Positions 34,028-42,400 of a DNA stretch of 64,000 nt are shown one piece after another (within the stretch, counting starts at the first letter, position 1; every line of letters begins with the position of its first letter). Both the position numbers and the translations under genes were made by a program. The stretch comes from Gloeotrichia echinulata CP02 (GTDB lineage Bacteria > Cyanobacteriota > Cyanobacteriia > Cyanobacteriales > Nostocaceae): positions 5,958,001-6,022,000 of the forward strand of contig CP051187.1 in NCBI GenBank assembly GCA_038087035.1, written 5' to 3'. The notes beneath the pieces are model-generated. The model made no database searches, was not told the DNA's origin, and was given only the letters and a program-made list of their open reading frames with translations.

Positions 34028-34576
34028 AGAGGATGTTTTCTAAGTTTTAGGGAGTCAAAAATTAAGCCAATCGCTTCACCATAATACGGATCATTGCAAG
34101 GTAGATAAAGGTTTCTGAAGTTTCGGGCAATAATTCATAATCTCTGGCCAATCGGCGACATCCCATGAACCAACCAAAAGTGCGTTCCACCACCCAACGT
34201 TTTTTGAGCAAAATAAAGCCCTTAGTTTGCTTTGGTCGCAGCACCACCTGGACAATCCAGCGACAAAAATTCATGACCCATTGCATGAAAGGCTCAGAAT
34301 CAAACCCACCATCAACCCAAATGGTGGTTAAGCGAGATTGTGGCTGAGACTGTTTGACTCGTTTGAGAACTTGTTTCCCCCCTTCCCTGCGGGACGCTAA
34401 CGCGAACGCGCTCACCCACATTGGCAGATGTAACCAAGACTCGTAGCACTAATCCCAAGGTATCGACTGTGATAAATCGCTTACGCCCTTTGATTTTCTT
34501 ACCTGAATCAAAACCTACGTCTTGACTCACCATCGCTGCACTTTTTACACTTTGACTATCGATGATCGCTTCCGAA
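34028..34576 (-). pseudogene. IS5-like transposase remnant, frameshifted
   Basis: The minus strand reads SEAIIDSQSVKSAAMVSQDV, then KIKGRKRFITVDTLGLVLRV and VTSANVGER in one frame. After a ~25-bp GTTCGCGTTAGCGTCCCGCA-type repeat (34389-34415) it continues in another frame as GGKQVLKRVKQSQPQ, TIWVDGGFDSEPF and KKRWVVERTFGWFMGCRRLA. These are the IS5-family DDE segments (D in IIDSQSVK, D in VDGGF, E in VVERTFGW). A likely IS end AGAGGATGTTTTCTAAG is at 34027-34043. The 5' part of the gene is missing, cut by the MITE end at 34577. Confidence 0.85.
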
Positions 34577-34610
34577 ATTAATAATTAAGCACGCTAAGTA
34601 CGCAAGAACC
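34577..34610. mobile_element. Solo end of MITE family A
   Basis: ATTAATAATTAAGCACGCTA followed by AGTACGCAAGAACC equals the right-hand end of the 51577-51772 copy, including AATAATTAAGC. The other ~160 bp are absent. It sits exactly between the truncated transposase and a truncated membrane protein. Confidence 0.85.
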
Positions 34611-34908
34611 CACTTTAATAGCCTTTTTTAGCTTTGCTCTTGCGCTTTTGGCTATGGTTTATCGCATCGCCAGAAGTGAATCCAAAATCTACGAAGCCAT
34701 TGACTCCCAGAATAATGCCCTGATGGAGCGTATTTTCCGTTTAGAGAGTAGGTTTGATGTCTACTTAACCAGTTTTCAAGAAAAAAAGGAAATGATTGAT
34801 TATCTAATTCATGCCCTAGACGAAAAAATCAATCATAAATTCTCTCGGCTTCATGGCGACTTGCAGCAGTTGCAGACAGATGTGAAGGCGTTAAGCGGTA
34901 AAGGATAA
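34611..34908 (+). pseudogene. 5'-truncated single-TM coiled-coil protein
   Basis: An open frame continues left of the first ATG (34648) to the MITE boundary. It reads PTLIAFFSFALALLAMVYRI, a transmembrane helix, then a coiled coil (SKIYEAIDSQNNALMERIFR, DEKINHKFSRLHGDLQQLQT). The start codon is lost at the MITE end. Translation from the internal ATG 34648 would give an 86-aa protein cut inside the membrane helix. No known family recognised. Confidence 0.6.
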
Positions 34909-35102
34909 AGCCCACAAGTAGGGTTTGCACCTACATTTCTCTCCAAAAGGTAGAGCGGACTGCTAACTTAGCCGATTGGGGCAAATTTACTTACTGGGGA
35001 TTCGTCCTAGGGATTTAGCAATGCTAAACCCCGCTTTCGAGATCTATCTACCATCCAAAAACGATGAATAAAAGCCTGAAACGACCTATTTTCCTATATT
35101 GA
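34909..35102. other. Intergenic, palindromic repeat fragment
   Basis: Contains GGGATTTAGCAATGCTAAACCCC (35006-35030), the same palindrome as at 14361-14389, flanked by AAACGACCTATTTTC-type sequence. No gene. Confidence 0.5.
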
Positions 35103-35741
35103 TCAAGGAGTTCTCCCTGGAGTTGGCTGTGATGTACCTAATTTAGATTCCAGAGTTCGGCGCAGCTGTGGGGTAAGTATTACACGATTAACTGCGTGAA
35201 TCACTCCATTTTTAGCAGGAATGTCTGCTTGGAGGAGACTTGCATCATTTATAGTCACCCCTTGGGATGTCACACGAACAGTTACATCGCCACCAAGGGT
35301 TTTGAGTCTCCCAGATTTTAATTTTTTAGAAGTTAAATTGCCAGGTACTACATGATAACGCAAAATTTGGCGCAATAAATTTTTATTTTCTGGTTTCGTG
35401 AGGAATTCTAGCGCACCTTGAGGTAAAGCTTGGAAAGCTTCATCTGTGGGTGCAAAGACGGTGTAAGTCCCCTTAGAAAGAGTATTTGTCAGTCCGGCTG
35501 CTTGTATAGCTTGTGTTAGGGTGCTAAAGGGAGTATTAGCTTGTAAGATATCGAGGATGTTTGATCTGTTACTTTGCCCAGTAGGTGGAGATTGTCTAGG
35601 TTCGGGTCTCCTCTGGGTTGGTGGTGTTTGTTGAGCATGGGGTTGAGCCATGACTGGAACGCCAACGACAACACTCACGCCGATAATAGCAGCAATCACA
35701 GCTATTTTTTGAGATAGCTGATTCAGGTAATTAGTTTTCAT
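35103..35741 (-). CDS. Secreted fasciclin (FAS1)-domain protein
   Basis: A 212-aa protein. The N-terminal signal/membrane segment (KIAVIAAIIGVSVVVGVPVM) precedes a proline/glutamine-rich linker (QQTPPTQRRPEPRQSPPTGQ). One FAS1 domain spans residues ~60-195: FSTLTQAIQAAGLTNTLSKG, YTVFAPTDEAFQALPQG, LRYHVVPGNL, and GVIHAVNRVILTP. FAS1 proteins mediate adhesion at the cell surface. It appears monocistronic. Confidence 0.92.
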   Translation of the reverse strand: MKTNYLNQLSQKIAVIAAIIGVSVVVGVPVMAQPHAQQTPPTQRRPEPRQSPPTGQSNRSNILDILQANTPFSTLTQAIQAAGLTNTLSKGTYTVFAPTDEAFQALPQGALEFLTKPENKNLLRQILRYHVVPGNLTSKKLKSGRLKTLGGDVTVRVTSQGVTINDASLLQADIPAKNGVIHAVNRVILTPQLRRTLESKLGTSQPTPGRTP

Positions 35742-35922
35742 GATTTCCGTTGTTTGCGATCGTCAAAACTTAATTACCTATTAACCTTATTGAAGAGTTA
35801 TCAATGCTTCCTCTGACATTAGAGGTAAATTAAGTTTAAAACTGAATATGCTTCACTTAGCGCCAATAAACCACACAATTTAGGATTTTTGGCGCTAAAT
35901 ACACCGGATTGCGCTGTAAATC
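35742..35922. promoter_or_regulatory. Upstream of the FAS1 gene; nothing specific
   Basis: Convergent/tandem spacing between the FAS1 gene and the mannosyltransferase gene. AT-rich; contains two copies of the phrase TTTTGGCGCTAAATACACC / TAGCGCCAATAAACCACA (35858-35905), which form an inverted pair. No gene. Confidence 0.4.
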
Positions 35923-37071
35923 CTACGCTACCCAGTTCCAGATGGTAAAGTTGATGGCAGACAAATACAGGGATATCGCAAACCAGATTAAAATTAGATA
36001 TCCCCAACGGCGCTGTTCACAAAACAACAAGCTTAATGCCAGTGATAAGGACACGATACCATAAGCGTAGCGATGGACAGACAGCAAAGCGCCGGAAAAT
36101 ATCAATAGTAACAATGAACAAAAGCCGTAGGCTACAATAACAGTAGTAAGTTTGCTGCGGAAGTACCACAACAGATAACCGCCACCAAAAACCATCACAA
36201 CTTTAATTAAACCATCCTTACCTACAGATATCGCATCCTGAAATATATCCCACCAAGTCGGTTGCGCCCATGCTTTCTGTGCATGAGCAAATGCTAAGGG
36301 ATCTTGGAAACGAATGGCGCAATAGATGGAGAATGAAAGCAATCCTAGTCCTACAGATAAACTCGCAGCATAGGCTATTGGTGGTCTTCGTTCTCTCCAA
36401 GCCGTAAATAGAAATGCTGGTAGTAGTGTAATTCCTGTTGCTCTAGTTGCGCTAGCCAATGCTCCGCAAACAGCAGCCCATTCATACTGACGGTTATCAA
36501 ATGCTCGCAAAGCTGCTGTAGTGAGAAACAGAAATAAACCTTCAGTATAAATAATCGTACCATATAAAGACAACGGACACCAAGCCATGATAGCAGTTGC
36601 CCATCTAGCAACATTAGTATCATGACGCTCTTTTGCCCAATAATATAACAGCAGTAGGGCACCAAGAAAAGCTAGATTATTGACAATTGTCCCTGCGACT
36701 GCAAAGGGTAAGCCTAACAGCATTACCCCACGGATGATTAAGGGAAATAGGGGAAAGAAGGCGATAGAATGCTGATTACCATCATTTGCATAGTCATAGC
36801 CATTTATGACAATTGTTTGATACCATTTACCGTCCCAATGGGAGAATAGTTCCCAGCTGGGTTGAGGGATAAATCCCGGTGTGAAGCCTAGAGGACGCCA
36901 ATATATTTCTAAAGGTGATGTATAGGTTAAAGGTGTAACAACCTGCATGGCAATTATAATTACCAATCGGCTGATTAGCCACATGGCGATTACAAATATA
37001 AATCCGTTGGCTGGAAGTTTTATATTTTGAATTAGTAATTTTATTGAATTTATTTTTACCATTTGTATCAT
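35923..37071 (-). CDS. PIG-V-like mannosyltransferase, multipass membrane protein
   Basis: A 382-aa integral membrane protein with about ten hydrophobic segments. The luminal motif FSHWDGKWYQTIVINGYDY is the PIG-V/GPI mannosyltransferase II signature region (HWD catalytic acid). FFPLFPLIIRGVMLLGLPFA and CPLSLYGTIIYTEGLFLFLT also match. Bacterial members probably transfer mannose or another sugar from a polyprenyl phosphate donor to a lipid or protein. A second ATG lies three codons in. It stands alone. Confidence 0.82.
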   Translation of the reverse strand: MIQMVKINSIKLLIQNIKLPANGFIFVIAMWLISRLVIIIAMQVVTPLTYTSPLEIYWRPLGFTPGFIPQPSWELFSHWDGKWYQTIVINGYDYANDGNQHSIAFFPLFPLIIRGVMLLGLPFAVAGTIVNNLAFLGALLLLYYWAKERHDTNVARWATAIMAWCPLSLYGTIIYTEGLFLFLTTAALRAFDNRQYEWAAVCGALASATRATGITLLPAFLFTAWRERRPPIAYAASLSVGLGLLSFSIYCAIRFQDPLAFAHAQKAWAQPTWWDIFQDAISVGKDGLIKVVMVFGGGYLLWYFRSKLTTVIVAYGFCSLLLLIFSGALLSVHRYAYGIVSLSLALSLLFCEQRRWGYLILIWFAISLYLSAINFTIWNWVA

Positions 37072-37186
37072 AAAAATATAGTAATCATATTTTAGTAGGG
37101 TGCGTTATGGCTTCAGCCTAACGCACCGCCAGTTGCTACTGGCTCCCCTACAGTAATTTTATTTTTACTTGAGAAAAACATCTGAA

Positions 37187-38400
37187 TTATTCTAGAACTG
37201 CGAGGACGGATTTGGGTAATAATTTATCTTTAAACCAAATGATTTTGGCGGGGACATCATCTAATTTGACGCCGGCTTTTTCTAAATTTAGCCGTTCAGA
37301 AATTGCCAAAATTAAGTTATCACACCCTGCACGTCGCACCTGATAAAATTTCTTTTGTAAATATTCTGGTCGCCAATAACCGACAATTTCTAATAAAAAG
37401 CTGCGACCATCACGATGCACTAAGCGAAAATCGGGAATCATCACGCTTCCAGGAATGGGGATTAAATCAACTTCTCGCTCTAATACCCAGTCAGATTTGA
37501 GGGCGTCCCATTTATCGGCAAAAGATGCTTCTAACATACTATCGTAAGGTTTACCTGGGGGATAGTGAGATACTAAACCACATTCAGAATTGAGAGTAAA
37601 ACGTCCAGTTCGCCAAGCATTGGTGTAGGCGTCGCGAGTTTGTAATGTCGCCGCCAGACTCCATCTGGTAACGTGGAGTAAGGCGGGGATGAGTTTAGCG
37701 ATCGCCAACCCATAGCGCGTACTAGAATTAAATAAACTCGTCGGTCCATCAATAGAAATTGTAAACCCGTGGTCAGCATCCCCTTCAATATAAGCCATCA
37801 ATTGAAATAACTTAAGATAACGAAACAACAACTTATATTCTCCCGGAACATTCCGATGAGCATTTAATACTAATTTACTAGCCTTATAAAACACACCTGC
37901 ACCTGCGATAAATTATAGCGATTTAATAAATCTTTGGCTGGTGGTGCCTCAAAAACCGTCAAAATTTTATTTTCAGCCAAATCAGCATATATACCTTGAA
38001 GCACCTGTTCCGGTAAAACTTCCCGTTCCAATTCCCGACTTAACTCATCAGCAACTTTACTCAAAGTAACTAGGGTAGATTCCTGACTTGGAACAGATTT
38101 TGCAGACAATGCAAACACCCTTTCTCTTAACATTGGTGGCTCCATTGGACTAACCACCTCAAAAGTACAAAAACTGCTTTTCAAAATATAAGCCAAACCC
38201 CGCTTCACCCGATAATCAGTCGTATCCCCCTCAAACTCAGCCAATTGACGTTCCAAAACACCTTGAGACTTCCCCACAGCACCTTGAAAATAATTAATCA
38301 ACTCCGTCGCCAACGCCAACTCTTTATCATCAATCTTCAGCCTCTTGGGAATTATTTCCTCCCCATTGTGGCGATGCATCAGTAAATCTGTCGGTAACAT
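37187..38400 (-). pseudogene. Bax1-like (DUF790) nuclease partner of XPB, split by a frameshift
   Basis: The N-terminal half (37870-38400; MLPTDLLMHRHNGEEIIPKR ..) and the C-terminal half (37187-37894; KASKLVLNAHRNVPGEYKLL .. IIWFKDKLLPKSV) are two frames of one DUF790 gene. At about 37880 the first frame reads LSQVQVCFIRLVN-stop, while the expected text is QVQGVFYKASKLVLN. Loss of one G from a GGT run explains it. DUF790 proteins (Bax1) are endonucleases that pair with archaeal-type XPB helicase in DNA repair; the PD-(D/E)XK-like part (MIPDFRLVHRDGRSFLLEIV) is in the second half. The N-terminal start overlaps the helicase end by 71 bp. Either a recent mutation or a sequence error. Confidence 0.85.
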
Positions 38401-39943
38401 CTGAACTTCCCGGTTTCGATTTTTTATCTTCCACTGAATACTTAATTTCTAACTGTTCAGCAGCCCGATAACTCCTTTCCTTCTCAACCCCATAAATCGG
38501 CTGCACAATATGCAAATTCCCCCTCTTTTCCTTCTCCCTTTTGCGTTCAGGGCGCCTCTGCGGTTCATTACTTTTCTGTTCCCCGCGACGCCGCGCCGAA
38601 GTTCCCTCCTCACTAGTATCCTCAGCCACCACCTCATATAAAATCGCCTGCTTATTTTCAATATTTCCCTTTCTTAAAACCCTCCCCAAACGCTGAATAT
38701 ATTCTCGCGTCGAACCAGTACCAGATAAAATAATAGCAACAGAAGCCGCAGGCACATCAACACCCTCATTCAACACATGAGAAGCAATCAAAGTATTATA
38801 TTCACCCTCCCGAAACTTACTTAAAATTTCATGACGTTCCTTCACCGGCGTTTGATGAGTAATAGAAGGAATTAGCAAATCTTGAGAAATGCGATAAACC
38901 GTAGCATTATCAGCCGTAAAAATTAAAATTCTTGCAGGATAATGTTCCGCCAACAAATTCGCCAAAATTCTTAACTTACCATCAGTACCCAAAGCGATTT
39001 CCTTGGCTTCGCGATGAGCTAACATAGCTCTACGTCCAGTTTGCGACCTAGCACTCATTTGTACAAAACTTTGCCAACCTTGAATACTCCCCAAAGAAAT
39101 TCTGGATTCCCGTAGAAAATCATTGCGGACTTGAATTAATTGGTTGTATCTTTGGCGCTCATGGGGCGATAATTTCACCTTAATTTGGACAATTTCATGA
39201 TCTGCTAAGGCATTCCCCGCTAAATCTTCAGCCCGTTTGCGATATACTTCTCTACCAATGAGGATATTTAAGTCAGCATGTTTACCATCGGTACGTTCTG
39301 GTGTAGCCGACAGTCCTAAACGATAGGGTGCGATCGCATATTCAGCAATCACCCGACTAAAATCCGTCGGTAAATGGTGACATTCGTCAAAAATCACCAA
39401 AGCATATTTATTTCCCAAGCTTTCGGCGTGAATAGCCGCACTATCGTAAGTTGCAACCAAAATCGCCGTTTTATCCCGTGAACCACCCCCCAGCAACCCC
39501 ACATCAGCATCAGGAAAGGCAGCCACTAGATGAGCATACCACTGATGCATCAAATCCAAAGTAGGCACCACAATTAAAGTAGTGCGGGGTGTCGCCTGCA
39601 TCGCCATTTGTGCTAAATAAGTCTTACCCGCTGCAGTGGGAAGCACCACAACCCCCTGTCTTCCGGCCAGTTTCCAAGCCGCTAACGCCTCACTCTGGTG
39701 GGGATAGGGAGTCATTTCCAGACTAGGAACCAACTCTACCGGATAAAATTCCTTAGCCTCATCAATAAAATTAATTTCTTCAGATTGCAACGCTTCCACC
39801 ACAGCACGATATCTCATCGCCGGAATGCGGAATTTTTCCACTCTATCATCCCATGTGGCATAGTCCATCCAGGCCTTGCCCCGTGGCGGTGGGTGTAAAA
39901 TTAATGTGCCACGATCAAAATTTAATGTGGGGGTGCGAGCCAT
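38330..39943 (-). CDS. XPB/Rad25-type superfamily 2 helicase
   Basis: A 537-aa protein. An N-terminal damage-recognition-like domain (LNFDRGTLILHPPPRGKAWM) precedes motif I LPTAAGKT (GVVVLPTAAGKTYLAQMAMQ), motif II DECHH, motif III LSATPERTDGKH, motif V HVLNEGVDVPAAS and motif VI QRLGRVLRKG. The C-terminal 90 residues are a charged linker (RRGEQKSNEPQRRPERKREK) not conserved in the family. XPB unwinds or remodels damaged DNA, and with the downstream Bax1 nuclease it forms a repair pair known from archaea and some bacteria. The last 71 bp overlap the Bax1 start. Confidence 0.92.
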   Translation of the reverse strand: MARTPTLNFDRGTLILHPPPRGKAWMDYATWDDRVEKFRIPAMRYRAVVEALQSEEINFIDEAKEFYPVELVPSLEMTPYPHQSEALAAWKLAGRQGVVVLPTAAGKTYLAQMAMQATPRTTLIVVPTLDLMHQWYAHLVAAFPDADVGLLGGGSRDKTAILVATYDSAAIHAESLGNKYALVIFDECHHLPTDFSRVIAEYAIAPYRLGLSATPERTDGKHADLNILIGREVYRKRAEDLAGNALADHEIVQIKVKLSPHERQRYNQLIQVRNDFLRESRISLGSIQGWQSFVQMSARSQTGRRAMLAHREAKEIALGTDGKLRILANLLAEHYPARILIFTADNATVYRISQDLLIPSITHQTPVKERHEILSKFREGEYNTLIASHVLNEGVDVPAASVAIILSGTGSTREYIQRLGRVLRKGNIENKQAILYEVVAEDTSEEGTSARRRGEQKSNEPQRRPERKREKEKRGNLHIVQPIYGVEKERSYRAAEQLEIKYSVEDKKSKPGSSDVTDRFTDASPQWGGNNSQEAED

Positions 39944-40400
39944 GTATTAGCTCTCTCCTAATTGTTTCACATTTATCTACTCATAGCGCAAAATGTGTTA
40001 CAAATATCAATTTTGTTTTCGCCAAACAAGAACCCCACCCCCCAATAGTGCGTAGGTTTTGAGAAGTTGTTTCTTGAGCAGTAGCATATGAAGGGTACGT
40101 CAGCCAGGGAACCCCTTGACAGCACAAGAAATTTTCGTATTGATTACCAATGACTTTTGACAAATCACGACCCAAGCAAGTAAGGTTCAGTAGTTGATCT
40201 ACTTATACCAATTTTTTATGAAGCTGCATAGAATTCGATCCCCCCTAGGGCGTGTTTTCAAAGTCTTATACAATACCACTAAAACGCTGACACATGTAGA
40301 TTTCGCGTAGGGGCACGGCAATGCCGTGCCCCTACAGCTGGTATCATATCGTGTGGATTTAGGAGGATCGAGATATGTGCAACTTCACATTAAATTGGTA
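39944..40400. other. Intergenic with palindromic repeat
   Basis: No gene supported. At 40307-40335 lies GTAGGGGCACGGCA/TGCCGTGCCCCTAC (same core as 25508 and 61309). The two short phrases ACCAATTTTTTATGAAGCTGC (40207) and TGCAACTTCACATTAAATTGG (40378) are nearly inverse to each other, so the whole 40205-40400 block may be a further inverted-repeat element. Confidence 0.55.
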
Positions 40401-40934
40401 TTACTGAGCTTGACAACAACAAAAGTCTGCCTGAGCAACATCGGATTCCTGAAAGGTATTGGCTCTCGACCATATACCAGCAACGACTGTGGTACTTAAA
40501 GAAAAATCATTGTCTTTGACTGCTAATGCAGCAATGTCTCCTATACCACTTGCGAATGTTGTTGTACCCACCTTTTGGGTAAGTGATTTCCCTGTTAAGG
40601 AAGCACCGTAAAGTTTTCCAAATTCCCCACAGGCTTGAGCGCAGGTTTGACCATTTCCTTGATCCGTCAAGGTTGATGTTCTGTTAAAGACAAAATTACG
40701 ACGAACAGCGCCGACAATTCCAGGAGCAGCAGCAATCTCATAGCCGTCTGGCGTATATGGGCCTGTGTAAGTCGTCCGATAAGGGTGTTTCGCTAGACAA
40801 TAAGCTGCTGCTGTTGCTGTTGTGTAATCTGACCACTCGTTAACTGCTGGAGCTGCTTTGGATAATTGTATAGTCAGGGTAGTACATACAATAAACGTGA
40901 GGAAGCCTATTACTATTAACAAGGATTTTTTCAT
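40401..40934 (-). CDS. Secreted cysteine-containing protein of unknown function
   Basis: A 177-aa protein. The signal peptide KSLLIVIGFLTFIVCTTLTI..SKA gives a mature protein of about 150 aa. Cysteines are AAAYCLAKH, QTCAQACGE and the C-terminal DFCCCQAQ. The mature part has VGAVRRNFVFNRTSTLTDQG and FASGIGDIAALAVKDNDFSL. I do not recognise a family. The cysteine cluster at the very C-terminus could be a disulphide or metal site. Confidence 0.6.
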   Translation of the reverse strand: MKKSLLIVIGFLTFIVCTTLTIQLSKAAPAVNEWSDYTTATAAAYCLAKHPYRTTYTGPYTPDGYEIAAAPGIVGAVRRNFVFNRTSTLTDQGNGQTCAQACGEFGKLYGASLTGKSLTQKVGTTTFASGIGDIAALAVKDNDFSLSTTVVAGIWSRANTFQESDVAQADFCCCQAQ

Positions 40935-41105
40935 GATGTTAAAACCAATGATAACTTACACTATCCAGAATTAATTGGATTACCATATACTTACCTAGTC
41001 AATCATTTCTGCTCCAGTTAAGCAAAATAAATAGACAATATAACATTAAGATAATCTTAAATTTTGCAATTAAGGCCATATAGCGGTTCTCAGTTGACTT
41101 AAGTC
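40935..41105. other. Intergenic, no feature seen
   Basis: AT-rich upstream region of the secreted protein gene. Nothing specific was recognised. Confidence 0.4.
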
Positions 41106-41496
41106 ATGAGTAAGGAGTAATGAGTAAGGAGTAAGGAGTAAGGAGTAAGGAGTAAGGAGTAAGGAGTAAGGAGTAAGGAGTAAGGAGTAATGAGTAATGA
41201 GTAAGGAGTAATGAGTAATGAGTAAGGAGTAATGAGTAATGAGTAAGGAGTAAGGAGTAAGGAGTAAGGAGTAAGGAGTAATGAGTAAGGAGTAAGGAGT
41301 AAGGAGTAAGGAGTAAGGAGTAATGAGTAATGAGTAATGAGTAATGAGTAATGAGTAAGGAGTAAGGAGTAAGGAGTAAGGAGTAAGGAGTAAGGAGTAA
41401 TGAGTAAGGAGTAAGGAGTAAGGAGTAAGGAGTAAGGAGTAAGGAGTAAGGAGTAAGGAGTAAGGAGTAATGAGTAATGAGTAATGAGTAATGAGT
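41106..41496. repeat. Heptamer tandem repeat, about 56 copies
   Basis: Alternating GAGTAAG and GAGTAAT 7-mers in an irregular order over 391 bp. No frame has a stop on the minus strand (LLLTPYS/LLITHYS), so apparent ORFs are artefacts. It lies between the DUF1311 gene and the secreted-protein gene. Confidence 0.96.
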
Positions 41497-41539
41497 ACTC
41501 ATTGGGGATGGATAAACCGCCGACTTCCAATAAATCTAA

Positions 41540-41962
41540 TTAAGTATCAGATTTAAGATATTCCTGTAATTGTTGTGTGCGCTGTTGTGTAGTCTTTTCT
41601 AAACAACCAAAATAAATTGTCGGAGCGATACTTCCCCCTTCATATCCACTTCTTTCAAACTCACAACTCGCATCGCGGAACTTAATCCAGGTCTGCTGTG
41701 CATTAATTAATTTTTGTTTTCTGTATTTGTCTAACTTTGGCAAGAGTTGTTGATAAACTCGATTCAATTTTTTATCGGCATTTTGATAAGAGAACAAAGC
41801 GCATTGATTGATTTCTAACTGAGTTTGAGCATTATTACAGTTGAGCTTTTGACTTAAGTAGATTTTTGGCATATCAGGCGTTGAGTTTGCCATTGTCACA
41901 GCAGCGGTAGATAAACTGCTGAAGGTTAGCATAGAGATAACAGTAGGTAATAACTGACGCAT
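41540..41962 (-). CDS. Secreted LprI/DUF1311-family protein
   Basis: A 140-aa protein. A signal peptide (residues 1-25) is followed by CNNAQTQLEINQCALFSYQN, ADKKLNRVYQQLLPKL and LINAQQTWIKFRDASCEFER, the DUF1311 pattern with its paired cysteines. A final ..IYFGCLEKTTQQRTQQLQEY completes the family. Some relatives (LprI) inhibit lysozyme; a similar periplasmic role is possible but unproven here. Confidence 0.85.
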   Translation of the reverse strand: MRQLLPTVISMLTFSSLSTAAVTMANSTPDMPKIYLSQKLNCNNAQTQLEINQCALFSYQNADKKLNRVYQQLLPKLDKYRKQKLINAQQTWIKFRDASCEFERSGYEGGSIAPTIYFGCLEKTTQQRTQQLQEYLKSDT

Positions 41963-42278
41963 AGTAATAAATCAAATTATGTATAGCCAAACAATAGCAG
42001 AAAATCTGGCTGTGGGAGTGTCAAACATCAAAAAACCTATCGCTAGGGAGAAGTTTATATCTTACAAAGTTGTTAAGAATAATTTGATGAGTAAGTAATT
42101 AAATATAAAATGATCGTAATAGCCCTATTAGCGATGGCGTAGCCTCTGTCTACGACACGCTCCGCGTCACGCAGGGAAGGTAGAGAAACTTTACCTTTAG
42201 GGTAGCGCAACTACAAACATTTTGCGTTTTTTAAGTTTAACTACCTATTTTATTTTTCCTAATTCACTTTTTATACTT
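41963..42278. other. Intergenic with dispersed repeat
   Basis: Holds a repeat of the type GATGGCGTAGCCTCTGTCTA / CGACACGCTCCGCGTCACGC (42134-42173), the same dispersed family as at 5037 and 44345. No gene. Confidence 0.5.
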
Positions 42279-42395
42279 ATGAAACGTTCCGCTCACCTGA
42301 TTTTTAATCCAGTTGCAGATCAGGGAGACCCAGAACAACAATTAGTACAGATTCGAGCAATATTAGAGCCAGAAATCGCAAAATTCAGGAGTTAG
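42279..42395 (+). pseudogene. N-terminal relic of a diacylglycerol-kinase-like lipid kinase
   Basis: 38 codons from ATG 42279: MKRSAHLIFNPVADQGDPEQ, QLVQIRAILEPEIAKFRS, then stop. IFNPVAxQG is the conserved first strand and glycine loop of the DAGK/YegS catalytic domain. The following ~270 aa are missing and the metallophosphoesterase begins 5 bp later. Confidence 0.75.
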
Positions 42396-42400
42396 TAGCT

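Noticed and set aside
39981..40175. 64-aa minus-strand frame upstream of XPB
   Set aside because: No ribosome site, odd composition, overlap with a repeat; not supported as a gene.
41099..41530. Repeat protein LLLTPYS
   Set aside because: Again a product of heptamer repeats with open frames.
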